Shown piece after piece: positions 22,610 through 31,154 of a stretch of DNA of 43,771 nt (position 1 is the first letter of the stretch; the number at the start of each line of letters is the position of its first letter). This DNA is from Candidatus Alkanophaga volatiphilum (GTDB lineage Archaea; Halobacteriota; Syntropharchaeia; Alkanophagales; B39-G2): positions 1-43,771 of the forward strand of contig JAPHEE010000013.1 in assembly GCA_029259545.1 (NCBI GenBank). Reading direction: 5' to 3'. The notes beneath the pieces were generated by a model. It saw only the letters and a program-made list of their open reading frames with translations, searched no databases and was not told where the DNA came from. The position numbers were made by a program, and so were the translations under genes.

Positions 22610-23023
22610 ATGGGGCGGAAGCGGAGACGTGGCGGGAGCAAGCAGGACTATCTGGTCTACAAGGAGCTTGAGCTGATAATTGAGGAAATGAACCGAGAGG
22701 TGGATGCCGTCATCGTCGAGGGCTCCCACGACAGGGCGGCGCTGGAGGAGATGGGCTTTAAGAAAGATATGCTCCTGTATTCGGAGTCGAAGCTTTCGGA
22801 TGGCGACTTCATCGAGCTCGTCAGCAAGAAGTACGAACGGGTCGTCATTCTTACTGATTACGACAGGGATGGGAAGTACTTCAACAAGAAGCTTTCAGAG
22901 AGGCTCCAGCAGTGCGGGGTCTGCGTCGAGCACATATACCGGAACAAGATAGGTAAGCTGCTGGGGCTTTGCGGCATCAGAGACATAGAATCCATGTCCG
23001 CCCTCAAAAAGAGGCTCTTCTGA
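22610..23023 (+). CDS. Small Toprim-domain protein (UPF0292-like)
   Basis: A 137-residue protein with a very basic start (MGRKRRRGGSKQDYLVYKEL) and a single Toprim domain. DAVIVEGSHDRAALEEMG supplies the catalytic Glu, and ERVVILTDYDRDGKYFNKKL supplies the Asp-x-Asp metal motif. Stand-alone archaeal Toprim proteins of this size are related to RNase M5 and the DnaG/topoisomerase catalytic core and probably cleave or bind structured RNA or DNA; the actual substrate is unknown. It begins 24 bases after the split-barrel gene without a separate promoter that I can see, so the two are probably one transcript. Confidence 0.85.
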   Translation: MGRKRRRGGSKQDYLVYKELELIIEEMNREVDAVIVEGSHDRAALEEMGFKKDMLLYSESKLSDGDFIELVSKKYERVVILTDYDRDGKYFNKKLSERLQQCGVCVEHIYRNKIGKLLGLCGIRDIESMSALKKRLF

Positions 23024-23345
23024 TCAATCCTTATTTTTCCGTCGCTTGCAAGCAAGGGGCGGGGAAGGAGCGTCGTCAAGCTTAACTCCGTCTCCGCCAA
23101 TACCTGACCGAGCCGGGAAGAGGTGCCTGCTCTCTTAGGAGCTTCTCGCCGCCCCCCAGCACTGAGATCGGACTCACGGAACCCTGCATGATCTGCGACT
23201 TCCTTCAGGGCTTCCCGCCGCATCGGTTAAACAATGCAGCCCATCGAATGACGAGTCCAATGAGGGCTGTGCTCACCCCACCAGATGAAGCCTCGCCGAG
23301 GCGAGGAGGCGAGAGCGGGCGGAGCGGCGAAGTCGCCCGAAGCGC
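23024..23345 (+). other. Gene-free region; probable IS605-type right-end remnant at about 23230-23325
   Basis: I see no gene in this 322-base gap. Near its end GAGGGCTGTGCTCACC is followed by GATGAAGCCTCGCCGAGGCG and AGGAGGCGAG. The hairpin CCTCGCCGAGGCGAGG and the 'GATGAAGC...' lead-in resemble the right ends at 1815, 14640 and 16696, and GGGCTGTGCTCACC echoes GGGCTGTGGTGAGC in the 16.7-kb copy. Similarity is partial, so this is tentative. The rest is GC-rich sequence without a visible promoter. Confidence 0.3.
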
Positions 23346-25250
23346 TCACTTTGGCAGCGTGAAGAAGAAGCGGGAGCCCCTGCCGACTTCGCTTTCCGCC
23401 CAGACCCGCCCGCCGTGCGCCTCGACGACGCTCCGCACGACGAAAAGCCCGACCCCCATGCCCCGTCTATGGGTCAAATAGCCACCGACTTCGTAGAAAG
23501 CCTCGAAGATCTTCGGAAGCTCGTCCTTCGGGATGCCGACGCCGGTGTCGGCGACGCAGAACTTCACGTAGTTTTTCCCGCTCTCAGCATCAGATATTTC
23601 CTCGGCGGTTATCTCTATGCTGCCGCCCTCAGGCGTGAACTTTATGGCGTTATCGAGCAGGTTGTAGATGACGCTTTTCACCTTTTCGACGTCGCACGTC
23701 ACTTTCACATCTGGGACGTCTACACGCAACGTATGCCCCTTTTGCCTTGCGAAGGCGCTCAAGTCCCTCACGACATCGTGAACCAGTGTTTTTATTGAGC
23801 ACTCCCTCTTGTTCAGACGTAGTCGCCCCTCCTTTATCGTCATCACCGCCCTTAAATCATCCAAAAGCTTCGTCAGCCGATTCACGCTCTCGTTAATCAC
23901 GAGCAGTCGCTCCTGCTGCTCATAGCTCAGCTCGCCGAAAACGCCGCTTAGGAGCATGTCTACATTGCCACGGATGATCGTGAGCGGCGTCCCCAGCTCG
24001 TGAATGGCTATTATCATGAAGTTGTTCTTCATCTCATCAATCTCCTTTAACCGCTCGTAAGCCTCCGCAAGCTCTTTCTTTGAGGCGTCGACATCTTCAA
24101 GGATGTTCAACAACGCCCTCCTTGCATCCATTAGTTCCTTTACCGTCGCCTTTAGCTCCTCAGTCTGCTTCTCGAGAGCTCTCGTTTTCTCCGCAAGCTC
24201 TTTCTCCCTCTCAACGAGCTTTGAGATGTCCCGGAGCTCCACCAGATGCCCGAAGAGCGCACCCTTAAACATTATCGGCGAGACTATGACCTCTAGGACG
24301 ACGTTCGGCAGCTCTACGATCTTCCTAAGCTCCTCAAGCCCGCTGATAACCCTGATGAGCTCTCTCGCCTCGTCTTTAACCACCGCCTCCAAGTCTTTGA
24401 GCGTCCTCCCCACGATTTTCTTGGACTCGACGCCGAAAAGCTCCTCGACGAATGCGTTGACGAGCTGTATCCTGCCGAAGCGGTCGGTGACTATGAATCC
24501 ATCTTCAACGCTCTTCACCAAGTTGTCAAGCATGACTTCGGGGGGTAGAAACCTGTATTTCAGGAGCACGTAAGCCACGACGGTGGCGCCCGCGGCGGTA
24601 AACGCCGAGGCGAGCGGCGGCACTTGCACGTTCGTGAGCGGGATGAAATTCTTGTTGAGCGGGAGGAGGATGTCGGTGAGCACGCCGAGTACCACCACGG
24701 TAAGAGCGGTGGGTGCTACTGCCCGTACTTGCAAAAACTCAAACTTGTCGTCTTTTGAAAATTTGTACGACCTGAAAAGCTCGAAGGTGGCGACAAACAT
24801 GACGCCAATGAAGTAAAATTGAAATGCCGTCAGCAGGGGCGTTCCTGTGTACTCATAGCCCCAGAAGCGGTACTCCACGCCGCTTATCATCTTGCCTCCG
24901 AGGAGGGGAGGGAGGAATGCAAAGGAAGTACAGTAAAATGCAACTAGAAGGTATTTTTGCGATGCCCGTCTTAACCTTGATCTCGTGTCCTCTGGGAACA
25001 CCGTTACAAAGTGGTAGAATGCAGGAGGTATAAAAAGCACGCCCGCACATTCCACTTTGCTCCAAAATAGTGGATTGTCAAGGCGTAAACGGCGCATTAG
25101 CTCGCCCACGTCCCATACGATGAAAGAGAGAATAAGCGTTATGAGCGCCCTGCCAACGACATTTTTCCTCTCAGTCACTGAAGTGAAAACGACTAAAATG
25201 ATGTTGATGAGAAGTGCGGTTACAGAGATTAAGGCGTATATGTTCGTCAT
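23346..25250 (-). CDS. Membrane-bound sensor histidine kinase (7TM sensor, PAS, HisKA, HATPase)
   Basis: About 634 residues. The order below uses numbering from an upstream ATG at 25274 (subtract 8). Seven or eight membrane helices span 10-240 (histidine-kinase 7TM type). A PAS domain covers 250-350 (EDGFIVTDRFGRIQLVNAFV). A coiled coil runs 355-415. The dimerisation/phosphoacceptor helix has IIAIHELGTPLTIIRG (His425), the N box is NLLDNAIKFTPEGG, G1 is VADTGVGIP, the F box is KIFEAF, and G2 is RRGMGVGLFVV. It should autophosphorylate on His425 in response to a membrane or redox signal. No response regulator is encoded nearby, so it is an orphan kinase. I prefer the ATG at 25250: ATATTTTAAA at 25274-25283 then lies about 25 bases upstream, whereas the ATG at 25274 touches that TATA box. 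Confidence 0.9.
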   Translation of the reverse strand: MTNIYALISVTALLINIILVVFTSVTERKNVVGRALITLILSFIVWDVGELMRRLRLDNPLFWSKVECAGVLFIPPAFYHFVTVFPEDTRSRLRRASQKYLLVAFYCTSFAFLPPLLGGKMISGVEYRFWGYEYTGTPLLTAFQFYFIGVMFVATFELFRSYKFSKDDKFEFLQVRAVAPTALTVVVLGVLTDILLPLNKNFIPLTNVQVPPLASAFTAAGATVVAYVLLKYRFLPPEVMLDNLVKSVEDGFIVTDRFGRIQLVNAFVEELFGVESKKIVGRTLKDLEAVVKDEARELIRVISGLEELRKIVELPNVVLEVIVSPIMFKGALFGHLVELRDISKLVEREKELAEKTRALEKQTEELKATVKELMDARRALLNILEDVDASKKELAEAYERLKEIDEMKNNFMIIAIHELGTPLTIIRGNVDMLLSGVFGELSYEQQERLLVINESVNRLTKLLDDLRAVMTIKEGRLRLNKRECSIKTLVHDVVRDLSAFARQKGHTLRVDVPDVKVTCDVEKVKSVIYNLLDNAIKFTPEGGSIEITAEEISDAESGKNYVKFCVADTGVGIPKDELPKIFEAFYEVGGYLTHRRGMGVGLFVVRSVVEAHGGRVWAESEVGRGSRFFFTLPK

Positions 25251-25288
25251 GCCTATCTCTTTTTTCCTTAGCATTTAAAATATGACTT

Positions 25289-26614
25289 ATGGGAATGTTT
25301 GAGCTTTTGGAGCAGGCTTTGAGGACAGCGTTGAAGGAGTGTGAGCAAGCGGAGGTATATGCGGAGCGGGGTAGGGCTTTAAGCATAGATTTCGAGAGAG
25401 GTAGGGTGAAGAAGGGGAGAACCTGCGAAAACTTGGGAATAGGGGTCAGAGTGGTAATCTCGAAAAGGGTGGGCTTCTCCTATACGACCTCTGTAGAAGA
25501 TCTTGAAAGGTGCGTTGCAGCCGCCGTGGAACAGGCGAAAGCTTCCGAAAAGGATGAAGCTTTTAGGGGCTTGCCGCAGCCCTCGAAGAGCTACCCGACG
25601 CCGGAGAAGACCTTCGACGGGGCGGTAATCGAGCTGAGCGCCGAAGGGGCGGTGGAGCTCTGCGAGAGCATGATTTCAGCAGCCTTAGAAAAAGGCGTGA
25701 AGACGGTGGAGGGCGGCTTCTCCGCGGGCTACGACGAGGTCTTTGTGATGAATTCCGAGGGCATCGAGGCGCACGACAGGGCGACTTTCGTCTCCGGCAG
25801 CCTGACGGCGGTCGCAAGCTCGGCGGGCGGCGAGGAGGTTGCGGCATGGGAGGGGATGACCTCGCATTTTCTGCGGGATTTTGACGCCGAGTTCGTCGGG
25901 CGGGAGGCGGCGAGCGTTGCGGTCGCGAGCTTGGGCGGCGAACGTTGCGAGACGAAGAAAATGCCGGTCGTGCTGACGCCGAAGGCTCTGCAGAGCCTCC
26001 TGCCCTACACGACGATCGCGCAGCTGAACGCCGAGAACGTGCAGAAGGGGCAGTCCCCCTACAGAAAAGGCGAGCGGATTGCGAGTGAAGTCTTGAGCAT
26101 CTTGGATGACGGCACCCTCCCCGGCGGTCTGAACACGAGGCGCATGGACGGGGAGGGCGTCGCCTCGCAGCGGACCACGCTCGTGGAGCGTGGCGTCCTC
26201 AAAAATTTCCTGTACGACTCGTACACGGCGGCGAAGGACGACGTAGAAAGCACGGGAAACGCCGTTCGTAGTTTCGACACGCTGCCGAGGGTCGGCGCCA
26301 CGAACTTCGTGCTGACCGCCAGCGAGACCGTCAGGAAGGATGAGCTGCTCGAAGAGGTCAAGGGGGGGCTGCTCGTCCACGACCTCATCGGTGCGCACAC
26401 GGCGTCGAGGGCGTCCGGCGAGTTCTCCGTCGTCGCATACAACGCCTTCATCGTCAACAGGGGCGAGCTCCGCCCCGCCAAGAACGTCATGCTCGCCGGC
26501 GCCTCCACCGAAATTTTGAAGAACGTCGTAGCCCTCGCCGACGACGTCAGGCAGCTCGGCAGCGTCGTCTCGCCGTCGATCCTCGTCAGAGACGTACAAG
26601 TGGTCTCGGCATGA
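25289..26614 (+). CDS. TldE/PmbA-like protein of the TldD/E protease family
   Basis: A 441-residue protein that matches the PmbA/TldE half of the TldD-TldE heterodimer. MFELLEQALRTALKECEQAE, AEVYAERGRALSIDFERGRV and GIGVRVVISKRVGFSYTTS form the N-terminal domain. MPVVLTPKALQSLLPY, DDGTLPGGLNTRRMDGEGV, TTLVERGVLKNFLYDSYTA and GLLVHDLIGAHTASRASGEF form the C-terminal one. I see no HExxxH zinc motif, so this is the non-catalytic TldE type. Together with TldD it degrades or processes peptides in a protected chamber (known for microcin B17 maturation and CcdA). tldD is not in the window. The start lies 38 bases from the divergent kinase start; an ATG at 25295 is an alternative. Confidence 0.9.
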   Translation: MGMFELLEQALRTALKECEQAEVYAERGRALSIDFERGRVKKGRTCENLGIGVRVVISKRVGFSYTTSVEDLERCVAAAVEQAKASEKDEAFRGLPQPSKSYPTPEKTFDGAVIELSAEGAVELCESMISAALEKGVKTVEGGFSAGYDEVFVMNSEGIEAHDRATFVSGSLTAVASSAGGEEVAAWEGMTSHFLRDFDAEFVGREAASVAVASLGGERCETKKMPVVLTPKALQSLLPYTTIAQLNAENVQKGQSPYRKGERIASEVLSILDDGTLPGGLNTRRMDGEGVASQRTTLVERGVLKNFLYDSYTAAKDDVESTGNAVRSFDTLPRVGATNFVLTASETVRKDELLEEVKGGLLVHDLIGAHTASRASGEFSVVAYNAFIVNRGELRPAKNVMLAGASTEILKNVVALADDVRQLGSVVSPSILVRDVQVVSA

Positions 26615-26670
26615 TGCGGCGGCGCGGCGTGATGCGGCGGCGGGTCCGTGCGGCACTCAGCTCAGCCCGG

Positions 26671-26740
26671 CTCGCCTCGTCTCGTCTCGCCTCGGCTCGC
26701 CTCGGCTCGCCTCGGCTCGGCACGATCCGGCTCGTCTCGC
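26671..26740. repeat. Pentanucleotide tandem repeat (CTCGN), about 14 units
   Basis: Fourteen 5-base units run in series: CTCGC, CTCGT, CTCGT, CTCGC, CTCGG, then alternating CTCGC/CTCGG, with two degenerate units (CACGA, TCCGG) near the end. It occupies the 217-base gap between the convergent tldE-like and DUF362 genes. The rest of that gap is GC-rich, with GATGCGGCGGCG present twice around 26612-26642. Confidence 0.85.
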
Positions 26741-26831
26741 TTGCGACCGTGCCGGACCGGACTGGAAACGCAGCCTGAATCCGAACGGGGTGCATGTCAG
26801 ATCGAGAGCGGGCGGGGAAACGTCGTCGGTG

Positions 26832-27995
26832 TTAACGTCGTCGCAGTGCGGAGCGGAGCGCTTCGAGGATGCTTTCGGCGTCGGGCGGGCAGCCGCCGAC
26901 GTGAATTGCGTCCTTCTCGGACGATGCGACGTCCTTGGTGCAGTTGCCGAGGCATAGCAAGATGCCTCGAGCCTCCTCGGGGACTTTTGCGTGCCGCCCT
27001 TGGATGACGTCGATCCTGCGGAACGCCGCAGAATACAGGAGGCGCAAAAGCGTCCCCCAGTGCTTCGGGCGGCGGAATGCGCTCTTGACTGCGAGGGAAA
27101 ACGCATCTATGCACATCGAGCATGCGTAAGGGTTTCGCCACGAGTACACGTTCAGCATCCTGCCGTATTTCTCATTGGGCAGCTTGAATTCGACTCCGAA
27201 GTCCGCCTTTTCAGGCTCGACGCCCCTGATGACAGGTTCTGTGATGCCCAGCCCTTGATCCATCGCCATTTTCAAGTGCTTCACGCGCTTCGGGTCTATG
27301 CCCATGAGGCGGCAGCACGTGACGTCCGCCTCCAAGGCGTCGGTCCCGACGACCAGAACGTTTGCTCTCTTCCTCCTGCCGTTGAGCGGACCCTCGCCTT
27401 CCATGCCGACGACGCCGTCGGCGACGACGAGGTCGGGCTTCACGACTTTTAGAAGCTCGACGAGCGGCTCGTGCAGCCCTAACAGGTGGAAACGCTTCTT
27501 ATCGGCGTTTGAAAGCAACCCTTTTTGGTTTTTGATGGAGAGGGTCACGACGGTGTGCCCGTGCGTCTTCAGCTTCGGCATGTTCACGTAAAAGGCGTCG
27601 GTGACGACCTTCGGGATTCTGAGCGTGCCGTACTTCCACGTCACCTCGACCCGCTCCGCCTCGTTCAGATTCAGGAGCGTCACGCCGTACTTGCGGCGGA
27701 GACGCTCGTAGCCGGCGGCGGCGAAGAGCCTCCCCTCGTCCGCCCCGAGCCCGGGACCCTCGCCGACGATGATTTTACGGACGCCCCTCGCAAGAAACGC
27801 TCTTATCGTCGCCTCCACGACCGCCGGGTGCGTGATGGCGGCGGAGCGCGGCTTCGTCGCAACCACGACGTTCGGCTTTAACAGCGTCGGAACGTCGCTC
27901 GGCGGCGACACGCCAAGCTCGTCGAGGGCGGCGTCCAGCAGGCGGCTCAGAGCCTTCACGTTGTACCTCCCGTATCTGATTACCTTTACCGGCAT
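26832..27995 (-). CDS. DUF362-domain protein with C-terminal cysteines
   Basis: A 387-residue protein. The DUF362 core is recognisable: LLKPNVVVATKPRSAAITHP, VEATIRAFLARGVRKIIVGE, FYVNMPKLKTHGHTVVTLSI, KNQKGLL and KPDLVVADGVVGMEGEGPL (the conserved 'vD.i..MeG.GP' segment), then DALEADVTCCRLMGID. The last 130 residues carry Cys-x2-Cys (CSMC), LCLGNC and GGCPPD, which could bind an Fe-S cluster or other metal, as in DUF362 proteins fused to ferredoxin-like domains. The biochemical activity of the family is not established. Its first codons overlap the end of the upstream methyltransferase gene by 10 bases, so it is the last gene of the minus-strand GT4-methyltransferase-DUF362 operon. Confidence 0.85.
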   Translation of the reverse strand: MPVKVIRYGRYNVKALSRLLDAALDELGVSPPSDVPTLLKPNVVVATKPRSAAITHPAVVEATIRAFLARGVRKIIVGEGPGLGADEGRLFAAAGYERLRRKYGVTLLNLNEAERVEVTWKYGTLRIPKVVTDAFYVNMPKLKTHGHTVVTLSIKNQKGLLSNADKKRFHLLGLHEPLVELLKVVKPDLVVADGVVGMEGEGPLNGRRKRANVLVVGTDALEADVTCCRLMGIDPKRVKHLKMAMDQGLGITEPVIRGVEPEKADFGVEFKLPNEKYGRMLNVYSWRNPYACSMCIDAFSLAVKSAFRRPKHWGTLLRLLYSAAFRRIDVIQGRHAKVPEEARGILLCLGNCTKDVASSEKDAIHVGGCPPDAESILEALRSALRRR

Positions 27996-28849
27996 TTCTC
28001 CGCTATGAGATATGGGTGATGGGCGAATATCACTTTCAGCGGCGTCGGCACTTTGCTCTCCACCAGCTCATACCAGATGCCGAACAGGCGTTCGGCGAAC
28101 GACTGCAGAGCTGAGGCGCCCCCTCCCCCGCTTTTGCGGAGTTCCTCGACCACCTCCGCCACGGGCTTCGTCCTGACGCCCGGTCTCAGCCCGCCGTCTT
28201 CGCCTTTGGACCGATGCTCCTCGCCGAGCCGCATGTTGATGTCGGGCCACGGCGGCATGTCCGTGGCGCCAGTTTCGACCACCCTCCCGCCGACGCCCTC
28301 TACCAGCCGCTCCACGTACGAAAGCTTCATTCTCCTCATGTCTCCATGGTCCCAAGGCTCCCCCCTCACAAGGTGGTACCATCGGTGCAGCGGAAGCCCC
28401 ACGTTGAAAACGTTCTGTATCTCGATGAGTACGTACCGCCTCGTCACACGGAACATTTCCCGAATCATACTCCGGGCGTCGCCGACGTGCTCGAGGACGC
28501 AGAAGTTCCAGACGAGGTCGAAAGCGTCGTCTTTGAACGCCGGGCGGAGGTAGTGTGTCATGACGAAGCTCGCCTTCAAGCCGAAAGCGTCCCAGAGACG
28601 CTTGGCGTCCCGCAGGAGCTTTTTGGAGTGGTGGGCGACGGTCACGTCGCAGCCGAGCTCTGCGAAGATCAAACTTTTGAGCCCGGGGATCCCCATGATG
28701 CCGTCCGCCGGCAGCTCCAGCACCTCGGAAATGCCGTATTCCCTCACTATTCTGCCTGCGAACCGGTCGAAGGCGTAACGCTCATAAGCAGTCCCGTAAC
28801 CCTCCCCTAAAGACAGGTACAACCTTCCGACGCCGCCCCTTCCCGGCAT
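27986..28849 (-). CDS. Class I SAM-dependent methyltransferase
   Basis: A 287-residue protein with a Rossmann methyltransferase pattern. VLELPADGIMGIPGLKSLIF is a variant glycine loop, GCDVTVAHHSKKLL is the strand-2 acidic/adenosine region, and FDLVWNFCVLEHVGDARSMI is the motif IV/post-IV 'VLEHV' typical of the UbiE/Methyltransf_11 group. FRVTRRYVLIEIQN follows. The C-terminal half, with HRWYHLVRGEPWDHGDMRRM and a Gly-rich loop, is specific to this protein. The substrate is unknown; its position between a GT4 glycosyltransferase gene (20 bases upstream) and a DUF362 gene (10-base overlap) suggests modification of a sugar or lipid headgroup. Confidence 0.82.
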   Translation of the reverse strand: MPGRGGVGRLYLSLGEGYGTAYERYAFDRFAGRIVREYGISEVLELPADGIMGIPGLKSLIFAELGCDVTVAHHSKKLLRDAKRLWDAFGLKASFVMTHYLRPAFKDDAFDLVWNFCVLEHVGDARSMIREMFRVTRRYVLIEIQNVFNVGLPLHRWYHLVRGEPWDHGDMRRMKLSYVERLVEGVGGRVVETGATDMPPWPDINMRLGEEHRSKGEDGGLRPGVRTKPVAEVVEELRKSGGGGASALQSFAERLFGIWYELVESKVPTPLKVIFAHHPYLIAEKCR

Positions 28850-28869
28850 GAGTCCTCACTTCCTCATCC

Positions 28870-30015
28870 TCATCCGCTCGCCGCCTCCTCGTCGGAGACG
28901 ACCCTGTAGACCCTTTCCACCATGCCCGCCACCACGTCCCAATCATACGCCCTTACAAATTCCAACCCGCCAGCCCTCAAACGGCTGTGCAGCTCATCGT
29001 CGGCGAGCAACCTTCTTATGGCGTGCTCCAAGCTTTCCGGCGTCTCTGATGCGAGCAGCCCGTTGTAGCCGTCTCTGATGACGTCGACGACGCCGCTGCC
29101 CTCCGCAGCGACCGCAACGGGCGGCGTCCCCGCCGCCATGGCTTCGAGGAGCACGATGCCCTGCCCCTCTCGCACCGACGGAAGCACAAACACCCACGCC
29201 GACTTCATCAGCGCCACTAATCGCTCACGAGGCACGAAGCCGTAAAATTTCACATCGACCCCAAGCCGCCTCGAGAGCTCTCTCAAATACCTGCCCTGCG
29301 GACCCTCGCCCACGATGATGAGTTCTGCTTCCGGAAAGTTTCTTTTCAGCCGTCTGTATGCGTGGATGAGGACGTCCACACGCTTGTGCCGCTCCAAGCG
29401 CCCCGCATACAAAATACGCCCGTATCGTTTTTCTGCTGAAATGCCCTCGAACGGTTTTGGGTCGATCCCGTTCGGGATGACGACCACCCTGCCATGACCC
29501 GCGCCGAGCACTTCTGTCAGTTGCCACCTCACGGTCTCGGAAACCGCAACATTCATGCTTGCAAGCCTCGGCAGGATGAACTCCACGAAAAACGCCGGCG
29601 TCGCAAGGAGGGGGTTCAGCAGTCGGAAATTTCGGCGCCCCCACACCTCATGCCACGTCAGCACGAGCGGCGCACCCACACGGGCGGCGGCGAGCACGAG
29701 CGGCTTCGAGACGACGTTACAGTCCACAACATCAAAGTCTTCCTTCCGAACAGCCCTCAAAACGTCGAGGCTGAAGCGCAATTTCAGTACGTGATAATCC
29801 TCCTCGATGCTCCGCCCAAGTTCGACCCGCCGGAGTCTATGAACGTGCAACCCCCCGCCCCCCTCCGCCTCCGGCAAGCCCCCAACGCACTCGCATCCCG
29901 TGGTGTAAACGTGAACCTCATGCCTTTTAGAAAGTCTTTTCCCAATTTCGTAGAACCGCACTCCACTACCCACAACCAGTGGTGGAAACCACGTCGTCAC
30001 CATCGCGATTTTCAT
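28870..30015 (-). CDS. GT4-family glycosyltransferase
   Basis: A 381-residue GT-B glycosyltransferase. The N-terminal acceptor domain opens MKIAMVTTWFPPLVVGSGVR with the glycine-rich loop, and LVLTWHEVWGRRNFR follows. The C-terminal donor domain carries VIPNGIDPKPF, RILYAGRLERHKRVDVLIHA, ELIIVGEGPQGRYLREL, KFYGFVPRERL and the nucleotide-sugar signature PSVREGQGIVLLEAMAAGTP with its Glu-x7-Glu pattern. It should transfer a hexose from a nucleotide sugar on the cytoplasmic face. The ATG at 30015 is chosen because a CATATTTTTG element ends about 20-25 bases upstream; a TTG at 30021 also fits. It heads the minus operon and diverges from the radical SAM gene with only 41 bases between starts. Confidence 0.92.
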   Translation of the reverse strand: MKIAMVTTWFPPLVVGSGVRFYEIGKRLSKRHEVHVYTTGCECVGGLPEAEGGGGLHVHRLRRVELGRSIEEDYHVLKLRFSLDVLRAVRKEDFDVVDCNVVSKPLVLAAARVGAPLVLTWHEVWGRRNFRLLNPLLATPAFFVEFILPRLASMNVAVSETVRWQLTEVLGAGHGRVVVIPNGIDPKPFEGISAEKRYGRILYAGRLERHKRVDVLIHAYRRLKRNFPEAELIIVGEGPQGRYLRELSRRLGVDVKFYGFVPRERLVALMKSAWVFVLPSVREGQGIVLLEAMAAGTPPVAVAAEGSGVVDVIRDGYNGLLASETPESLEHAIRRLLADDELHSRLRAGGLEFVRAYDWDVVAGMVERVYRVVSDEEAASG

Positions 30016-30056
30016 CGGCAAAAGTTAATTTGCTCACAAAAATATGAAGTGGGAAG

Positions 30057-31154
30057 ATGGTAAAGGCACTTGTCAATGCGGCATTGTACATGGTGAAGCT
30101 CAACGTCCTGAGGAGTTTGAACCGCACCCCACCGCCCCCGCTCCTCGTGCATTTAGAAGTGACGAAGCGGTGTAACCTGCGGTGCATACACTGCGCCATC
30201 AGAGCTGACGCCCCCAACGGGGGCGAAGAACTTTCAACCGACGAGATCAAGAGTTTGATCGACTCGCTTAGCTCTCTGGGCACGATGTACCTCAGCATGA
30301 GCGGGGGCGAGCCGTTCTTGCGGAAAGACATCTTCGATTTGGTGAAATACGGGAAAAGCAGGGGTTTGGGTCTCCATATTAGCTCGAACGGCACGCTCAT
30401 TACGAAAGGAGCTGCTAGGAGGCTCAACGCCCTCGGACTTGACGCCATCACCATATCCTTGGATGCGGTCACGCCGGAGATCCACGATGAGATTCGGGGG
30501 GTGAGGGGAGCTTTCGAAAAAGCGGTATCCGCCATCAAAAACCTCGTGGAGTGCAAAAGGCGCACGCAAGTCGGCATTAATGCCATAGTTACCGACCTAA
30601 ACTTCCACGAGCTTCCGGAGCTTGTGGACTTCGCCGCCGAGCTCGGCGCCGACGGCGTGCGGCTCCAGCCGTGGCACCCCTCGCTCGGGCGTCCGGAAAC
30701 GGAAGACCTGCTGAGCGTGAAAAGGGAGCGTTTGGGGGAGCTGAGAAGGGTGCTGGATGAGGCTTTGCGGAGGGCGAGGCGAAACGGCATTTACATAAAC
30801 AGTAGGACTTACATCCACGGCATAAGTCAGTTCTTCGAAGATGCTGAGAAGCTCAAGGTTGATTGCTTTGCAGGCTTCTTCTCGTGCAACGTGAGCTGGG
30901 AGGGTGTGGTTTATCCTTGTGCCTTCGTCCCGCCGGTCGGAAGCGTTAGGGACGAGCGCTTTGAAGAAATCTGGCGCTCGGAGAGGTTTAAGGCGGTGAG
31001 AGATGATATAAGAAGGGGGAAATGCCCGAAGTGTTGGATGAATTGCTTTATCGAGCCGAGCCTCCGATGCTCGCTGAAGTATGCGGTGCGGGAGCCGCTG
31101 AAATACGTCGGTGACCTCCGTTATTTTTACCGATCGTTGGGGGAGTTTTCGTGA
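30057..31154 (+). CDS. Radical SAM/SPASM-like protein heading the glycan/lipid operon
   Basis: A 365-residue protein. A hydrophobic basic N-terminus (MVKALVNAALYMVKLNVLRS) may touch the membrane. It is followed by the cluster motif CNLRCIHC (Cys39, 43, 46) and MSGGEPFLRKDIF. The C-terminal part has CFAGFFSCNVSWEGVVYPCA, GSVRDERFEEIW and CPKCWMNCFIEPSLRC, a SPASM or twitch set for auxiliary clusters. Proteins of this type modify peptides, sugars or isoprenoids. Here the partners are a UbiA prenyltransferase (GTGA overlap), a methyltransferase and membrane glycosyltransferases, so a prenyl-lipid or sugar substrate is the most reasonable guess. There is no small peptide gene next to it. The exact reaction is unknown. 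Confidence 0.82.
   Translation: MVKALVNAALYMVKLNVLRSLNRTPPPPLLVHLEVTKRCNLRCIHCAIRADAPNGGEELSTDEIKSLIDSLSSLGTMYLSMSGGEPFLRKDIFDLVKYGKSRGLGLHISSNGTLITKGAARRLNALGLDAITISLDAVTPEIHDEIRGVRGAFEKAVSAIKNLVECKRRTQVGINAIVTDLNFHELPELVDFAAELGADGVRLQPWHPSLGRPETEDLLSVKRERLGELRRVLDEALRRARRNGIYINSRTYIHGISQFFEDAEKLKVDCFAGFFSCNVSWEGVVYPCAFVPPVGSVRDERFEEIWRSERFKAVRDDIRRGKCPKCWMNCFIEPSLRCSLKYAVREPLKYVGDLRYFYRSLGEFS

Noticed and set aside
25685-26656. Minus-strand frame of 323 codons opposite the tldE-like gene
   Set aside because: Wholly antisense to a recognised gene; no domain.
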